Assembly (NCBI RefSeq): GCF_019801215.1
Contig: NZ_JAHVJO010000001.1
Location: 1,054,001 to 1,118,000 of the forward strand
Length of the DNA stretch: 64,000 bases
From: Fictibacillus nanhaiensis
GTDB taxonomy: Bacteria > Bacillota > Bacilli > Bacillales > Fictibacillaceae
Direction: 5' to 3'
Shown: positions 1 to 8,750 of the stretch, piece after piece
Layout: each line of letters begins with the position of its first letter
How positions within the stretch are numbered: the stretch's first letter is position 1
Position numbers and translations under genes: made by a program
Notes under the pieces: model-generated
The model's input: only the letters and a program-made list of their open reading frames with translations
Told to the model about the DNA's origin: nothing
The model's database searches: none

Positions 1-252
1 TCCTGTTGAAAGGATACTTCTTGTTGTTGAAACATTAAGTCCTAGCCTGAAAAGTGTCACCAATAAAAGCAATGACGGAAAGATAGAAAACTGAAGAGGC
101 TTTGTCGTATTCATAGCTATTAAAATAATCAATAGGCCAAGCGATATATTTATTATGATTAAGAAGTCCAACATAAACGTCGGCATCGGTATGACTAGCA
201 TGGCAATGATTAAGATAACACCTGCTAATACACTTATGTCTCTAGCTTTCAT
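1..252 (-). CDS. flhA: FlhA, flagellar export gate protein (5' part only)
   Basis: The first 84 codons of flhA, cut by the left window edge. FlhA is the large membrane subunit of the flagellar type III export gate. The ATG at 250-252 is preceded by AGGAGAGTAAACAG, a good ribosome binding site. The translation starts MKARDISVLAGVILIIAMLV and continues with two hydrophobic segments and the FPSLLLLVTLFRLGLNV stretch, which is a hallmark of FlhA. It lies 22 bp downstream of flhB, in the usual fla/che order. The rest of the protein, including the large cytoplasmic domain, lies outside the window. Confidence 0.93.
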   Translation of the reverse strand, partial: MKARDISVLAGVILIIAMLVIPMPTFMLDFLIIINISLGLLIILIAMNTTKPLQFSIFPSLLLLVTLFRLGLNVSTTRSILSTG

Positions 253-274
253 CTGTTTACTCTCCTATTCAGCC

Positions 275-1357
275 TTACACTTTTTTCTTAACCCGATAAA
301 CAAAGGCCAAAATTTCAGCAACTGCTTTAAAAAGATCTTCTGGAATCACACCGCCAATGTCGACCTTTGCGTACAAAGTTCGAGCTAACGGTTTATTTTC
401 AACCGTGACAACATTATGTTCTTTTGCGATTTCTTTGATCTTTTGAGCAATTAAATCGACGCCTTTTGCTACAACGACAGGTGCATCCATGCCGCCATCA
501 TCATATTTTAGTGCAATAGCGAAGTGGGTCGGGTTTGTGATAATCACATCAGCTTTCGGCACTTCTTGCATCATTCGTCTCATGGCCATCTGCCTTTGTT
601 TTTCTTTAATCTTCCCTTTGATTTTCGGGTCACCTTCGGACTTTTTATATTCATCTTTTATATCTTGTTTAGACATCCGGATGTTTTTTTCAAAATCATA
701 TTTTTGATACATATAATCGAGAAACGCAAGAAACAGTAAAACGAGTGAAGCAAAAAAACCCATCTTAACGGCAAGTCCTCCAAACACCGGAAGAGATGCT
801 TCAATACTTACTAAAGACATTCTTAAGTAAACGTCACGCTCCATCCATAGGATAAAGAAAGTTACACCGCCAATGAACAGAATTTTCAATAATGATTTGG
901 ACAGCTCCACAAGTGCCCTTACGGAGTAGATTCGTTTAAAACCTGATAAAGGATTGATGCGTTCAAGTTTCATCTGAACAGCTTCTGTTGATAACAAGAA
1001 ACCAACTTGCATATAGTTGCCTATGACACCAGCAGTCATTGCAGCGATCATAATAGGGGCTAAAATAATGGCTACTTCCATGGAAAGCTCCCAAAATAAT
1101 TTCGGAATGCTCGTTTCTGACACATCGTAGAGAAGTTTTTTATCGAGACTGTGTGTGAAAAGATGAAGCAAACGTTCACCCATCCAACCACCCATAAACG
1201 CAAGTAACATGACAGAGAAAAACAATACGAGTGCAGCGTTTATATCAGCACTTTTTGCGACCTGCCCCTTTTTCCGGCTTTCTTGTCTCTTTTTAGGAGT
1301 AGCTTTTTCTGTTTTTTCTTGTGAGAAATATTGTAAGTTCATTTTGTATCTCATCAA
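275..1357 (-). CDS. flhB: FlhB, export gate and substrate-specificity switch
   Basis: FlhB is the export gate component that autocleaves and switches substrate class from rod/hook to filament. The protein has about 360 residues. The N-terminus holds EKTEKATPKKRQESRKKGQ, followed by four hydrophobic segments between residues 40 and 220. A cytoplasmic domain follows with the autocleavage motif NPTH near residues 275-278 and the typical FAIALKY just after it. The longest frame starts with TTG at 1355-1357, about 9 bases after AGGGG. ATG codons at 1352-1354 and 1340-1342 are alternatives. It follows fliR by 1 bp. Confidence 0.95.
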   Translation of the reverse strand: MMRYKMNLQYFSQEKTEKATPKKRQESRKKGQVAKSADINAALVLFFSVMLLAFMGGWMGERLLHLFTHSLDKKLLYDVSETSIPKLFWELSMEVAIILAPIMIAAMTAGVIGNYMQVGFLLSTEAVQMKLERINPLSGFKRIYSVRALVELSKSLLKILFIGGVTFFILWMERDVYLRMSLVSIEASLPVFGGLAVKMGFFASLVLLFLAFLDYMYQKYDFEKNIRMSKQDIKDEYKKSEGDPKIKGKIKEKQRQMAMRRMMQEVPKADVIITNPTHFAIALKYDDGGMDAPVVVAKGVDLIAQKIKEIAKEHNVVTVENKPLARTLYAKVDIGGVIPEDLFKAVAEILAFVYRVKKKV

Positions 1358-1358
1358 T

Positions 1359-2132
1359 TTAAGCAGCCCCTAACAATTCCATTAAACTGATCATGCTCTC
1401 ACGCATCTGTTCGATCAGCATTTGGATCGATACAAAGAAAGCAGGCAGCACAACTAAAAATAAAACGAGTGCTACGAGTATCTTTATAGGAAGACCGATT
1501 ACAAAAATATTCATTTGTGGAACCGTCCTTGCAACGATTCCTAGGGCAAGGTCCGTTAAAAACAAGGTTCCTACAATAGGAATGGCCATCTGCAGAGCAA
1601 CAAGGAACATTCCAGAAAAAACACTTAGAACGAATCTCGTCAAACTTCCGTTTCCGAAATTGGCAATTGCTGAATCAATCGGCAGAAATTGATAACTGTA
1701 AAAGATGCCATCCAACAGCATATGATGTCCATCTGTTGCGAGCAAAAAAAGCATAGCAAACGTATAAAGATATCTCCCCATCAATGGTGTTTGAATGCCA
1801 GTCTGAGGATCAAAAACATTTGCGATAGCAAAACCCATCTGTAAGTCGATAAATCCCCCTGCGACTTGGAGAGCGTAGAAAACAATCGCCGCAATAAAAC
1901 CAATGGAGAGCCCTATCATTGCTTCCTTGATAGCAAGCAGTATGAAACCTCCATCTATGCCAATAGGGTCCGGATTTACCGCATATAACATGATCCATGA
2001 TAAGAATAAAGAAAGTCCTATCTTATGAAAGACCGGCAGATTTTTATTAGAAAAGACAGGAATTGTTAGAAGAAATGCCGATACTCTAGTTAGTATTAAT
2101 AAAAATGCCGGGAAAGAAAGTAAATCTATCAT
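1359..2132 (-). CDS. fliR: FliR, flagellar export gate membrane protein
   Basis: FliR forms the core export channel of the flagellar type III apparatus together with FliP and FliQ in the membrane. The 257 residues are almost entirely hydrophobic with about six membrane segments, as expected. The typical N-terminal FLLILTRVSAFLLTIPVF is present, as is the SIGFIAAIVFYALQVAGGFID region, with an LTDLALGIVARTVPQMN loop toward the C-terminus. The gene begins 1 bp after fliQ and ends just before flhB. Confidence 0.95.
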   Translation of the reverse strand: MIDLLSFPAFLLILTRVSAFLLTIPVFSNKNLPVFHKIGLSLFLSWIMLYAVNPDPIGIDGGFILLAIKEAMIGLSIGFIAAIVFYALQVAGGFIDLQMGFAIANVFDPQTGIQTPLMGRYLYTFAMLFLLATDGHHMLLDGIFYSYQFLPIDSAIANFGNGSLTRFVLSVFSGMFLVALQMAIPIVGTLFLTDLALGIVARTVPQMNIFVIGLPIKILVALVLFLVVLPAFFVSIQMLIEQMRESMISLMELLGAA

Positions 2133-2133
2133 G

Positions 2134-2406
2134 TTATAACCCTACATAATGATGAAGATTTTGAAAGATATTTGAAGTAAAGGCTAATATTTGCGATAAC
2201 ATCCACGGTCCAAAAAATACAAGCCCTACCAAAACAGCTACGATTTTAGGTATAAATGCAAGAGTCTGCTCCTGAATCTGAGTTGTTGCTTGAAAGATAC
2301 TGACAATTAAACCGACAACTAACGCTAAGGCAAGGAGCGGACCGCATAATAAAAGAGTAATATATACCCCTTTTTCCGCAAGAGATACGACAAATTGAGA
2401 ATCCAT
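2134..2406 (-). CDS. fliQ: FliQ, flagellar export gate membrane protein
   Basis: This small export gate subunit has 90 residues and two hydrophobic helices (about residues 14-38 and 50-75) separated by the polar loop FQATTQIQEQTLAFIPKI. That loop is diagnostic of the FliQ/SpaQ family. The length and the position between fliP (17 bp upstream) and fliR (1 bp downstream) match other Bacillaceae. Confidence 0.95.
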   Translation of the reverse strand: MDSQFVVSLAEKGVYITLLLCGPLLALALVVGLIVSIFQATTQIQEQTLAFIPKIVAVLVGLVFFGPWMLSQILAFTSNIFQNLHHYVGL

Positions 2407-2423
2407 GTTTCCACCTGCCCGTT

Positions 2424-3104
2424 TTAATAGCTTAATAACAATGACTTAACAATTAAATGCCAGCCATCAACTAACACGAATAATAAGATTTTAAATGGCA
2501 GTGAAATCATAACAGGTGGAAGCATCATCATCCCCATTGCCATTAAAACACTGGCAACGACCATGTCGATAATGAGAAAAGGAACAAAAATCATAAAACC
2601 CATTTGAAAGGCAGTCTTCAGTTCACTGATGGCGAACGCAGGTACAAGAGTTGTTAAAGGAATATCTTGAATACTCTCAGGCTTCTTTGCCCCTGAATAT
2701 TCTAAAAAAAGCATCAAGTCCTTTTGTCTTGTATGTTTTGCCATAAATTCTTTTATTGGGATACTACCCTTTTCATATGCTTCATTTTGTGAGATTTCAC
2801 CTTTTACAAGAGGCTGAATGGCTTCTTTGTTTACTTCCTGCATAACTGGTGCCATGATAAAAAATGTTAGAAATAAGGCAATCCCGATTAAAACCTGATT
2901 TGGCGGCATCTGCTGAGTGGCCAGAGAAGTTCTAACAAACGAAAGAACAATAATGATCCGCGTAAAACAGGTCATAAGGATAAGAATGCTGGGCGCGAGC
3001 GACAAGACTGTTAACAGAAGCAAAAGCTGAATTGTCGTTTCCATGTTTGCCGGGTCACTATTATTAATAAAATCTAGATCCAGACCAGGGATAAATTCAC
3101 TCAT
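2424..3104 (-). CDS. fliP: FliP, flagellar export gate membrane protein
   Basis: FliP is the main channel subunit of the export gate, with 226 residues and four membrane segments. Conserved motifs include MTCFTRIIIVLSFVRTSL and QMPPNQVLIGIALFLTFF. The start was set at ATG 3102-3104 (protein MSEFIPGLDLDF...), which has GAAAGGTAAACATC ahead of it. A longer in-frame version would begin inside fliO with a basic extension and has no support. The start overlaps the end of fliO by 8 bp, which suggests coupled translation. Confidence 0.94.
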   Translation of the reverse strand: MSEFIPGLDLDFINNSDPANMETTIQLLLLLTVLSLAPSILILMTCFTRIIIVLSFVRTSLATQQMPPNQVLIGIALFLTFFIMAPVMQEVNKEAIQPLVKGEISQNEAYEKGSIPIKEFMAKHTRQKDLMLFLEYSGAKKPESIQDIPLTTLVPAFAISELKTAFQMGFMIFVPFLIIDMVVASVLMAMGMMMLPPVMISLPFKILLFVLVDGWHLIVKSLLLSY

Positions 3105-3756
3105 GATGTTTACCTTTCTCAAACGCCTTTTCAATTTCCTTACGCTGCTCTTTTTTGTCATTCAAGATTGAATGTAACATGTTCTTAAAATTGGTTTTTG
3201 GATCAACATTATCTTTTGATCTTGTTTCTGTTTCGTTTCGGTTCAGCAATCTGGACTTGAGCTGGCTTGTAACAGTGCCTACACTTTGCGCAGGACGCTG
3301 TTCGAGCATCGCATCCACTTCAGCTTCATCGGTTATTTCCTTTAAAAGTGTTACAGTGTCTCCAACCCCTAAAACTAACACTGTATTTCCCGTTTTAATC
3401 AACTGTACAGAACGGTTCTGACCGACACCTATTCCACCTAATGACTGAAGGTTTTTGCCGTCCTGAAAGCTTACTGATTTTTTTTGTATGAAACGTAAAA
3501 CGAAAAACAAAATTGCAAGTACAATCCCAAGCATGAAAATGAGCTTTACTAGCATAAAGAAAGTGCCGCCTTCATCAGGCGCGGTTTTTAGCTCCGTGTT
3601 TTGTTTTTTCTCTTTGTCGTCACTTTTTGAGTTATTTATCGTATCGTAGACGCTTTTCCCTTGACTGTTGCCTTCCGCTTGTACTGTGACAGGTACAAAC
3701 GAAAGACATACTGCTGTAATCAAACCGATAAACCATTTGAACATTGATATGGACAC
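3097..3756 (-). CDS. fliO: FliO (FliZ-type), export apparatus assembly protein
   Basis: FliO helps assemble the FliP ring; in B. subtilis it has been called fliZ. The 219 residues begin with a probable signal peptide (FKWFIGLITAVCLSFVPVTV, ending in a VQA cleavage-like site). A charged stretch follows, then a membrane helix at about residues 66-88 (FMLVKLIFMLGIVLAILFFV) and a small cytoplasmic domain with LGVGQNRSVQLIKTGN and LVLGVGDTVTLL. The first start is GTG at 3754-3756. The ATG at 3742-3744 is an alternative with slightly better spacing to AAGAGAG. The gene follows cheY by 4 bp. Confidence 0.88.
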   Translation of the reverse strand: MSISMFKWFIGLITAVCLSFVPVTVQAEGNSQGKSVYDTINNSKSDDKEKKQNTELKTAPDEGGTFFMLVKLIFMLGIVLAILFFVLRFIQKKSVSFQDGKNLQSLGGIGVGQNRSVQLIKTGNTVLVLGVGDTVTLLKEITDEAEVDAMLEQRPAQSVGTVTSQLKSRLLNRNETETRSKDNVDPKTNFKNMLHSILNDKKEQRKEIEKAFEKGKHHE

Positions 3757-3760
3757 TCTC

Positions 3761-4123
3761 TTATCCCAATGTTTTCTTTATTGCTTCAATTACACGGTCA
3801 GCTGCGAATGGCTTTACGATGAAATCCTTCGCACCCGCTTGAATTGCATCAATAACCATTGCCTGCTGTCCCATTGCCGAGCACATAATAATTTTTGCTT
3901 CAGGATGTGATTTTTTTATTTCTTTTAGTGCAGTAATGCCGTCCATCTCTGGCATTGTAATATCCATCGTTACAAGATCTGGTTTTAATTCTCCAAATTT
4001 TTCAATAGCTTGTGCACCATCAGCTGCTTCACCAACCACATCAAATCCATTTTTCACTAAGATATCTTTAATCATCATTCTCATAAATGCTGCATCATCT
4101 ACTACTAAAATACGCTCTCCCAT
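3761..4123 (-). CDS. cheY: CheY, chemotaxis response regulator
   Basis: This single-domain receiver has 120 residues, the same length as B. subtilis CheY. The acidic pair D9/D10 (VVDD), phosphoacceptor D54 (VTMDITMPEMDG), S82 (CSAMG) and K104 (FIVKPF) are all in place. CheA phosphorylates the protein, and CheY-P binds FliM and FliY at the motor switch. In Bacillus this promotes counterclockwise rotation and smooth swimming. It sits directly after fliY, which carries the CheY-P phosphatase, so signal target and signal removal are encoded side by side. Confidence 0.96.
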   Translation of the reverse strand: MGERILVVDDAAFMRMMIKDILVKNGFDVVGEAADGAQAIEKFGELKPDLVTMDITMPEMDGITALKEIKKSHPEAKIIMCSAMGQQAMVIDAIQAGAKDFIVKPFAADRVIEAIKKTLG

Positions 4124-4141
4124 AACACTAACCTCCGTTAA

Positions 4142-5281
4142 TTATTTCAGTTTTTCTAAACGATCACGCTGACTTAATATCTCTGTTACACGAACACCAA
4201 AATTTTCATCAATGACGACCACTTCACCTTTTGCAATCATCTTATGATTAACAAAGATATCGACTGGTTCACCAGCTAATTTATCAAGTTCAACTATAGA
4301 ACCGGCTGTCATTTCTAAAATATCTTTTATCGTTTTTTTCGTTCGACCTAATTCCACCGTTACTTGAAGCGGAATATCCAAGAGCATATCCAAATTTTTT
4401 GATTCTACTTGACTTGAACCGAAGTCACTAAAATCCGAAAAACTTGCTGGCTGCACAGATACGTCTCTCATTTGCGGCTGATAACTTGGTGCTGAGGCTG
4501 GCCTTGAATCCCTCTGTGCTGGTGGTTCTTCATAATGGTGCATGACAGGCTGTACCTGCTCTTTTTGTTCTTGAGGCTTGTAATCTGCTACTGGTTCTTG
4601 TTCTACAACAGGGTCGGGATTCATTAGTTTTTGTACTAAATTTTTCGAAAACTCAGCATCAATCAATTGCATAATGTTCGAGTCAATTAAGTCTCCAACC
4701 TTTAACCGGAATGAAACCTTTACTAAAATTTCTTCTTGAGGTATCAGATCAGTATCCGATTCAACATCTAAGAAGTCGATCTTAGGTGGCGAAATATCAA
4801 CTTTTTTGTTAAAGATAGTAGACATTGAAGTAGATGCAGATCCCATCATCTGGTTCATCGCTTCACCAACAGCGCTTAATTGCAGTTCTCCAAAGTCAGG
4901 TGAAGGATTTGTACCTTCTCCGCCTAACATAAGATCAGCTATTATTTGCGCATCTGACTTCTTAATGACTAAAAGGTTAGCTCCTTCGATTCCTTCTGTG
5001 TATGTAACTTGAACGGCAACATGTGGAAGTGGAAATTCATCTTTTAATTCCGTTCTCTTTACAACATCAACAGTAGGGGTTGTGATCTCTACCTTTTGAT
5101 TCAAAAGTGTAGAGAGAGCAGTGGCAGCACTTCCGAAAGAAATATTCCCAATCTCACCTAAAGCATCTTGTTCGATGGAAGATAAATAGTCTTCGGTTGA
5201 TGTCGTTCCGGACGAGGAAGGACTTCCACCGTTTAGCAAAGCATCAATTTCATCTTGTGAAAGCATATCACCACTTACCAT
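4142..5281 (-). CDS. fliY: FliY, flagellar switch protein with CheC-like phosphatase domain
   Basis: FliY is the FliN-like switch component of Bacillus; it also dephosphorylates CheY-P. The protein has 379 residues. The N-terminus carries LSQDEIDALLNGG, a CheY-P binding peptide like that of FliM. The middle is a CheC/FliM-like fold with two E-x2-N phosphatase centres (LGEIGNISFGSAATALS and VGEAMNQMMGSAS). A Pro/Gln-rich linker spans about residues 235-290. The C-terminal SpoA (FliN) domain runs from about 300 (DIPLQVTVELGRTKKTIKDI). The start ATG follows GGATGAGGATCA and overlaps fliM by 7 bp. Confidence 0.95.
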   Translation of the reverse strand: MVSGDMLSQDEIDALLNGGSPSSSGTTSTEDYLSSIEQDALGEIGNISFGSAATALSTLLNQKVEITTPTVDVVKRTELKDEFPLPHVAVQVTYTEGIEGANLLVIKKSDAQIIADLMLGGEGTNPSPDFGELQLSAVGEAMNQMMGSASTSMSTIFNKKVDISPPKIDFLDVESDTDLIPQEEILVKVSFRLKVGDLIDSNIMQLIDAEFSKNLVQKLMNPDPVVEQEPVADYKPQEQKEQVQPVMHHYEEPPAQRDSRPASAPSYQPQMRDVSVQPASFSDFSDFGSSQVESKNLDMLLDIPLQVTVELGRTKKTIKDILEMTAGSIVELDKLAGEPVDIFVNHKMIAKGEVVVIDENFGVRVTEILSQRDRLEKLK

Positions 5282-6267
5282 TGATCCTCATCCTCCTTAA
5301 TGGTTTCTATTATTTGTACAGCTAATTTCTTTTTTACTTTTCCAGGCTGCCCATGAAATTTCGGATTGTTTTCTACTTTAATGACAAGAGGCTGATTAAT
5401 TCCCTGGTCTAGTTCAATACAATCACCTATGGAAAGATGAAGGAATTCTTCAATAGACATCTCTGAAGATCCTAGTTCCACTTTAAAGGGCAGAAAGGCA
5501 TTCTTTAATTTATGCTGAATAAATTCAGTCTCACCTGGAATCCGCGTCTTCTTTTTGTTCTGCATCCAATGATGGACAGAAAGCTTAGGAATAATCGGTT
5601 CAATCACAACGTGAGGCAAACAGATATTAATCATTCCGCTCGTTTCCCCAATGGTTGTGTTTAACGAGATAACTACAACCGTTTCATTCGGTGATACCAT
5701 TTGTAAAAACTGTGGATTTACTTCTAGGTCCACCATAAATGGATCTAACTCGATAACACTTGTCCACGCTTCTTTAAAACTTTCCAGTGTATTTTCAAAC
5801 AGCTGGCTCATGATTTTCGTTTCAATTTCTGTTAAGTTCTCGATTTTATTCATGCCTGCACCACTGCCGCCCATTACCCTGTCGAGCATGGCATATGCGA
5901 TGTTCGGATTCACTTCCATTAGGATGCGTCCTTCAAACGGTTGAGCTTCAAATACGTTTAAGAGTGTCATTTTAGGGACAGATCGAATGAATTCTTCGTA
6001 TGGCAGCTGGTCAACAGAAGCCACTCCAATCTGTACATAGGTTCTTAACTGAGCTGAAAAATAAGTTGTTAAAAGTCTGGCGAAATTTTCATGCAGCCGG
6101 GTTAAACTGCGTATTTGTTCTTTTGAAAAACGAAGTGCTCTCTTAAAATCGTAAACTTTTACTTTTTTCTCTGACTCTTCTTTCTTCAACTCTTCTGCAT
6201 CCATCTCACCAGTTGAGAGGGCTGAGAGAAGTGCATCAATTTCGTTTTGTGATAAAACATCTACCAA
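5275..6267 (-). CDS. fliM: FliM, flagellar motor switch protein
   Basis: FliM is the C-ring switch protein, with about 330 residues. An N-terminal CheY-P binding peptide (VLSQNEIDALLSAL) precedes the middle CheC-like domain. The middle domain lacks the phosphatase residues. A C-terminal SpoA-like domain follows (KVELGSSEMSIEEFLHLSIG). The chosen start is TTG at 6265-6267, which stands 6-7 bases after AAAGAGGTG. An in-frame GTG at 6274-6276 lies inside that ribosome binding site and is less likely. Confidence 0.94.
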   Translation of the reverse strand: MVDVLSQNEIDALLSALSTGEMDAEELKKEESEKKVKVYDFKRALRFSKEQIRSLTRLHENFARLLTTYFSAQLRTYVQIGVASVDQLPYEEFIRSVPKMTLLNVFEAQPFEGRILMEVNPNIAYAMLDRVMGGSGAGMNKIENLTEIETKIMSQLFENTLESFKEAWTSVIELDPFMVDLEVNPQFLQMVSPNETVVVISLNTTIGETSGMINICLPHVVIEPIIPKLSVHHWMQNKKKTRIPGETEFIQHKLKNAFLPFKVELGSSEMSIEEFLHLSIGDCIELDQGINQPLVIKVENNPKFHGQPGKVKKKLAVQIIETIKEDEDQW

Positions 6268-6300
6268 GAGTCTCACCTCTTTTCATGCGGTTATATGGTT

Positions 6301-6729
6301 TTATTGAACGATCTTTTGGGTTGTGTAGACTCTTATTACTTTTCCATCTTGCATGACCTTTGTGATGTGCTTTTGCAATGTGCTCTCCAGGTTAATCAAT
6401 CCTTTTTGTCCTGAAAGATCGGCCGTTTTCATGTTCGAAATTTCATAGATAATCAGATTGTTTACTTGAAATAGCCTTTTTTCCAGCTCATGCTTAGCAT
6501 CTTTGCTATCAGCCTGAATCTTAAACTTGATTTTTACATAAGACTGATCCGCTAAATTTGTCGTGATTTCATCTGTTTCGACCATTAACTCTTCAAGTTC
6601 TTCTGCAGTAGGTTCAGCAGCTTCAGTTTTAGGTGAAAAATGTTTAAAACCAAAGTATCCGGCAGCACCCATCAGGCCTATAGCCAAAAGCATGGAAACC
6701 ATGATCGTAACAGCTTTATTTTTACCCAA
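6301..6729 (-). CDS. fliL: FliL, flagellar basal body-associated protein
   Basis: FliL is an inner-membrane protein surrounding the stator units; it supports motor output. The 142 residues have a short cytoplasmic start, a membrane helix at about 8-28 (VTIMVSMLLAIGLMGAAGYF) and an external FliL domain (YVKIKFKIQADSKDAKHEL and FQVNNLIIYEISNM). The gene follows flbD/swrD with no gap and precedes fliM, as in B. subtilis. Confidence 0.92.
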   Translation of the reverse strand: MGKNKAVTIMVSMLLAIGLMGAAGYFGFKHFSPKTEAAEPTAEELEELMVETDEITTNLADQSYVKIKFKIQADSKDAKHELEKRLFQVNNLIIYEISNMKTADLSGQKGLINLESTLQKHITKVMQDGKVIRVYTTQKIVQ

Positions 6730-6945
6730 CTACAAACCCTCCCTTTTATTACTGTCAAATGGCAGTAAAGTAATATTTCGATAAAAATCGGACACTTTTT
6801 GTGCAACCCTTTCTTCGCTTTCTTTAACCACAAACTTTTTGCCTGTCGTCAATGTAATCGTCGTATCAGGAAAGGATTGAACTTGTTCAATATAGATTGC
6901 ATTCAGTGTAAACGTATGGCCATTTAATTGCGTTACGGAAATCAT
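6730..6945 (-). CDS. swrD: FlbD/SwrD family small flagellar protein
   Basis: A 71-residue protein of the FlbD family. The typical core is MISVTQLNGHTFTLNAIYIE followed by PDTTITLTTGKKFVVKES. In B. subtilis the homologue (formerly YlzI) raises motor power and is needed for swarming; that role is known for the family, not shown here. It lies between flgE and fliL, and its stop directly abuts the fliL start. Confidence 0.88.
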   Translation of the reverse strand: MISVTQLNGHTFTLNAIYIEQVQSFPDTTITLTTGKKFVVKESEERVAQKVSDFYRNITLLPFDSNKREGL

Positions 6946-6994
6946 ATGAATATAGGGCTAAGCATCTGCTTGCTTAACCCTCCCTCCCTTCACG

Positions 6995-7819
6995 TTAACG
7001 TTTTAAGTTCACCAATTCTTGAAGGATCTCATCAGATGTTGTGATTATTCTTGTATTCGCTTGGAAGCCACGCTGAGCTACGATCATTTCCGTAAACTCT
7101 TCAGATAAATCGACGTTGGACATTTCTAGTGCACCTGCTACTAGAGTTCCAGCTCCGCCTGCACCAGGCAATGCTCCAGTCGGGGCTCCTGAGTTTGTAC
7201 TTTGACGATATTCATTGCTGCCTGATTTTTCTAAACCTTCATTGTTCGCAAACTTAGCAAGCTGCACTTGACCCGCAGGCTGTAATACTCCTGCATTATC
7301 AATATAATTAAGAGTACCGTCAGAACCAACACTAAAACTTTTTGCGTCTGTAGGTATTTTTAAAACTGAATTCCCTGTACCTAACAAGAACTTACCGTCT
7401 CCATTAACCACATAGCCTGTTTGATCAAGATAAAAGTTTCCAGCTCTTGAATACGTCGTTTCTGTAAGTGTGATAGCAGTTCCTGCACCTGCAACTGTTC
7501 CTGTCCCTAACCTAAAGAATCCATCCCCGGAAATCCCCAGATCCAATGGACGTCCTGTTGTCTGTAAGCTTCCTTGTGTATGAACAGTATCGATTGTTGC
7601 AAGTTGTGATCCTAACCCTACCTGTTTAGGGTTAACTCCTCCACGTCCACCACCTGCCGCACTTGCCCCAGCTATCTGTTGACTTACTAAATCTTTAAAT
7701 GTTGTACGGCCTTTTTTGAACCCGTATGTGTTTACGTTTGCAATGTTGTTACCAATTACATCAAGCTTCACCTGAAAGTTTTTCATACCACTGATTCCTG
7801 AGTACATCGAACGTAACAT
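6995..7819 (-). CDS. flgE: FlgE, flagellar hook protein (short Bacillus type)
   Basis: This is the hook subunit. At 274 residues it is the short form found in Bacillus, long annotated as flgG in older records. The N-terminal flagellar rod/hook signature is MLRSMYSGISGMKNFQVKLD followed by IGNNIANVNTYGFKKGRTTF. The C-terminal signature is SNVDLSEEFTEMIVAQRGFQ followed by ANTRIITTSDEILQELVNL. The central domain (about 90-215) is low in complexity and rich in Gly/Thr. It follows flgD and a small flagellar gene, and precedes swrD. Confidence 0.9.
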   Translation of the reverse strand: MLRSMYSGISGMKNFQVKLDVIGNNIANVNTYGFKKGRTTFKDLVSQQIAGASAAGGGRGGVNPKQVGLGSQLATIDTVHTQGSLQTTGRPLDLGISGDGFFRLGTGTVAGAGTAITLTETTYSRAGNFYLDQTGYVVNGDGKFLLGTGNSVLKIPTDAKSFSVGSDGTLNYIDNAGVLQPAGQVQLAKFANNEGLEKSGSNEYRQSTNSGAPTGALPGAGGAGTLVAGALEMSNVDLSEEFTEMIVAQRGFQANTRIITTSDEILQELVNLKR

Positions 7820-7902
7820 TTGTTTTTATCTCCCTTACTTGATTTAATGACTGCGTCTATCATTCGGCAGTTTTGTGAGCCTCCTGTAAAGGTCCAGCTC
7901 GG

Positions 7903-8277
7903 TTATTCGTCTATCACTATGGCGCCGTTAATATTTGTAAAAATCTTAGAATCTGCTTCATTCCGACCTAAAGCAGTGATAACGGTTTGATTTGGCGCAT
8001 TTACGACTAGTGTTACATCTCTTAAGATGACCAATGAATCCTTTACGCCTTTAGTTCCCGCTTCTTTTACCTTTTCGCTAATCTTGTTCCAGCTGCTGTC
8101 CGTAATTTTAATATTTCTGTCGTCCAGTCTTTTTTGTGCATGCTTGCTTATTGTGAGTGCGGACTGTAATTCTTTATTAAGAAGCGACTTGAACGCATGA
8201 TTACTCTCGGTCTTGTTGGTCCGTTTTGGCAAAAGAGTAGGCTGGTATAATTGATGAGCGTGTATACGTTCGCTCAT
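7903..8277 (-). CDS. TIGR02530-type small flagellar operon protein
   Basis: A 124-residue soluble protein with no membrane segment. The core HAFKSLLNKELQSALTISKH is followed by AQKRLDDRNIKITDSSWNKI and, near the end, DSLVILRDVTLVVNAPNQTV plus a hydrophobic acidic tail. This pattern matches the family called flagellar operon protein (TIGR02530), found between flgD and the hook gene in many Firmicutes. Its function is unknown to me. The place between the hook cap scaffold and the hook subunit suggests a part in hook assembly or regulation. B. subtilis itself is not known to carry it at this position. Confidence 0.8.
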   Translation of the reverse strand: MSERIHAHQLYQPTLLPKRTNKTESNHAFKSLLNKELQSALTISKHAQKRLDDRNIKITDSSWNKISEKVKEAGTKGVKDSLVILRDVTLVVNAPNQTVITALGRNEADSKIFTNINGAIVIDE

Positions 8278-8291
8278 AGTATCAACTCCTG

Positions 8292-8744
8292 TTACTTCTC
8301 TGAATCTGTAATTTTAATCACTTGAAAGCTGCTGATTTTTGATCCGTCGGTCATTTCTAGTAAGACATTACCTTTTTCAAACAATACGGATTTCACTGTC
8401 GCTTCTTTAAGTTCTAATACCTTTTTACCTTCCGCATCAACAGTCTCTGATTCATAGGTTACTTGTTTACCAATCATCTGACTCTGCTGCAGAAGAGAGG
8501 ATTCTGACTGAAAGGTAAGAAATTGCTGCATTGTTGAATTCATGTTTGTCATTTGCTCTAGAGATGAAAAACTGGCCATCTGTGCAATAAATTCACGGTC
8601 TTGCATAGGATTAGTTGGATCTTGATTTTGCAGTTGTGTAATAAGAATCTTAAGAAAGTCATCTTTCCCTAGCATGCTAGATCCTGTTTGTTTTGTTTTT
8701 GCTTGATAGTTCGACAGCATTAAATCTTCTGATATTTTTGTCAC
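8292..8744 (-). CDS. flgD: FlgD, hook cap (hook assembly scaffold) protein
   Basis: FlgD caps the growing hook and helps FlgE polymerise outside the cell. The 150-residue protein has the family N-terminus: [20 protein letters not shown], then [21 protein letters not shown] small C-terminal beta region follows ([18 protein letters not shown]). It is as short as the Bacillus homologues and lacks the Ig/TUDOR hybrid domain in full. It begins 6 bp after fliK ends. Confidence 0.92.
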   Translation of the reverse strand: MTKISEDLMLSNYQAKTKQTGSSMLGKDDFLKILITQLQNQDPTNPMQDREFIAQMASFSSLEQMTNMNSTMQQFLTFQSESSLLQQSQMIGKQVTYESETVDAEGKKVLELKEATVKSVLFEKGNVLLEMTDGSKISSFQVIKITDSEK

Positions 8745-8750
8745 GCTTCA

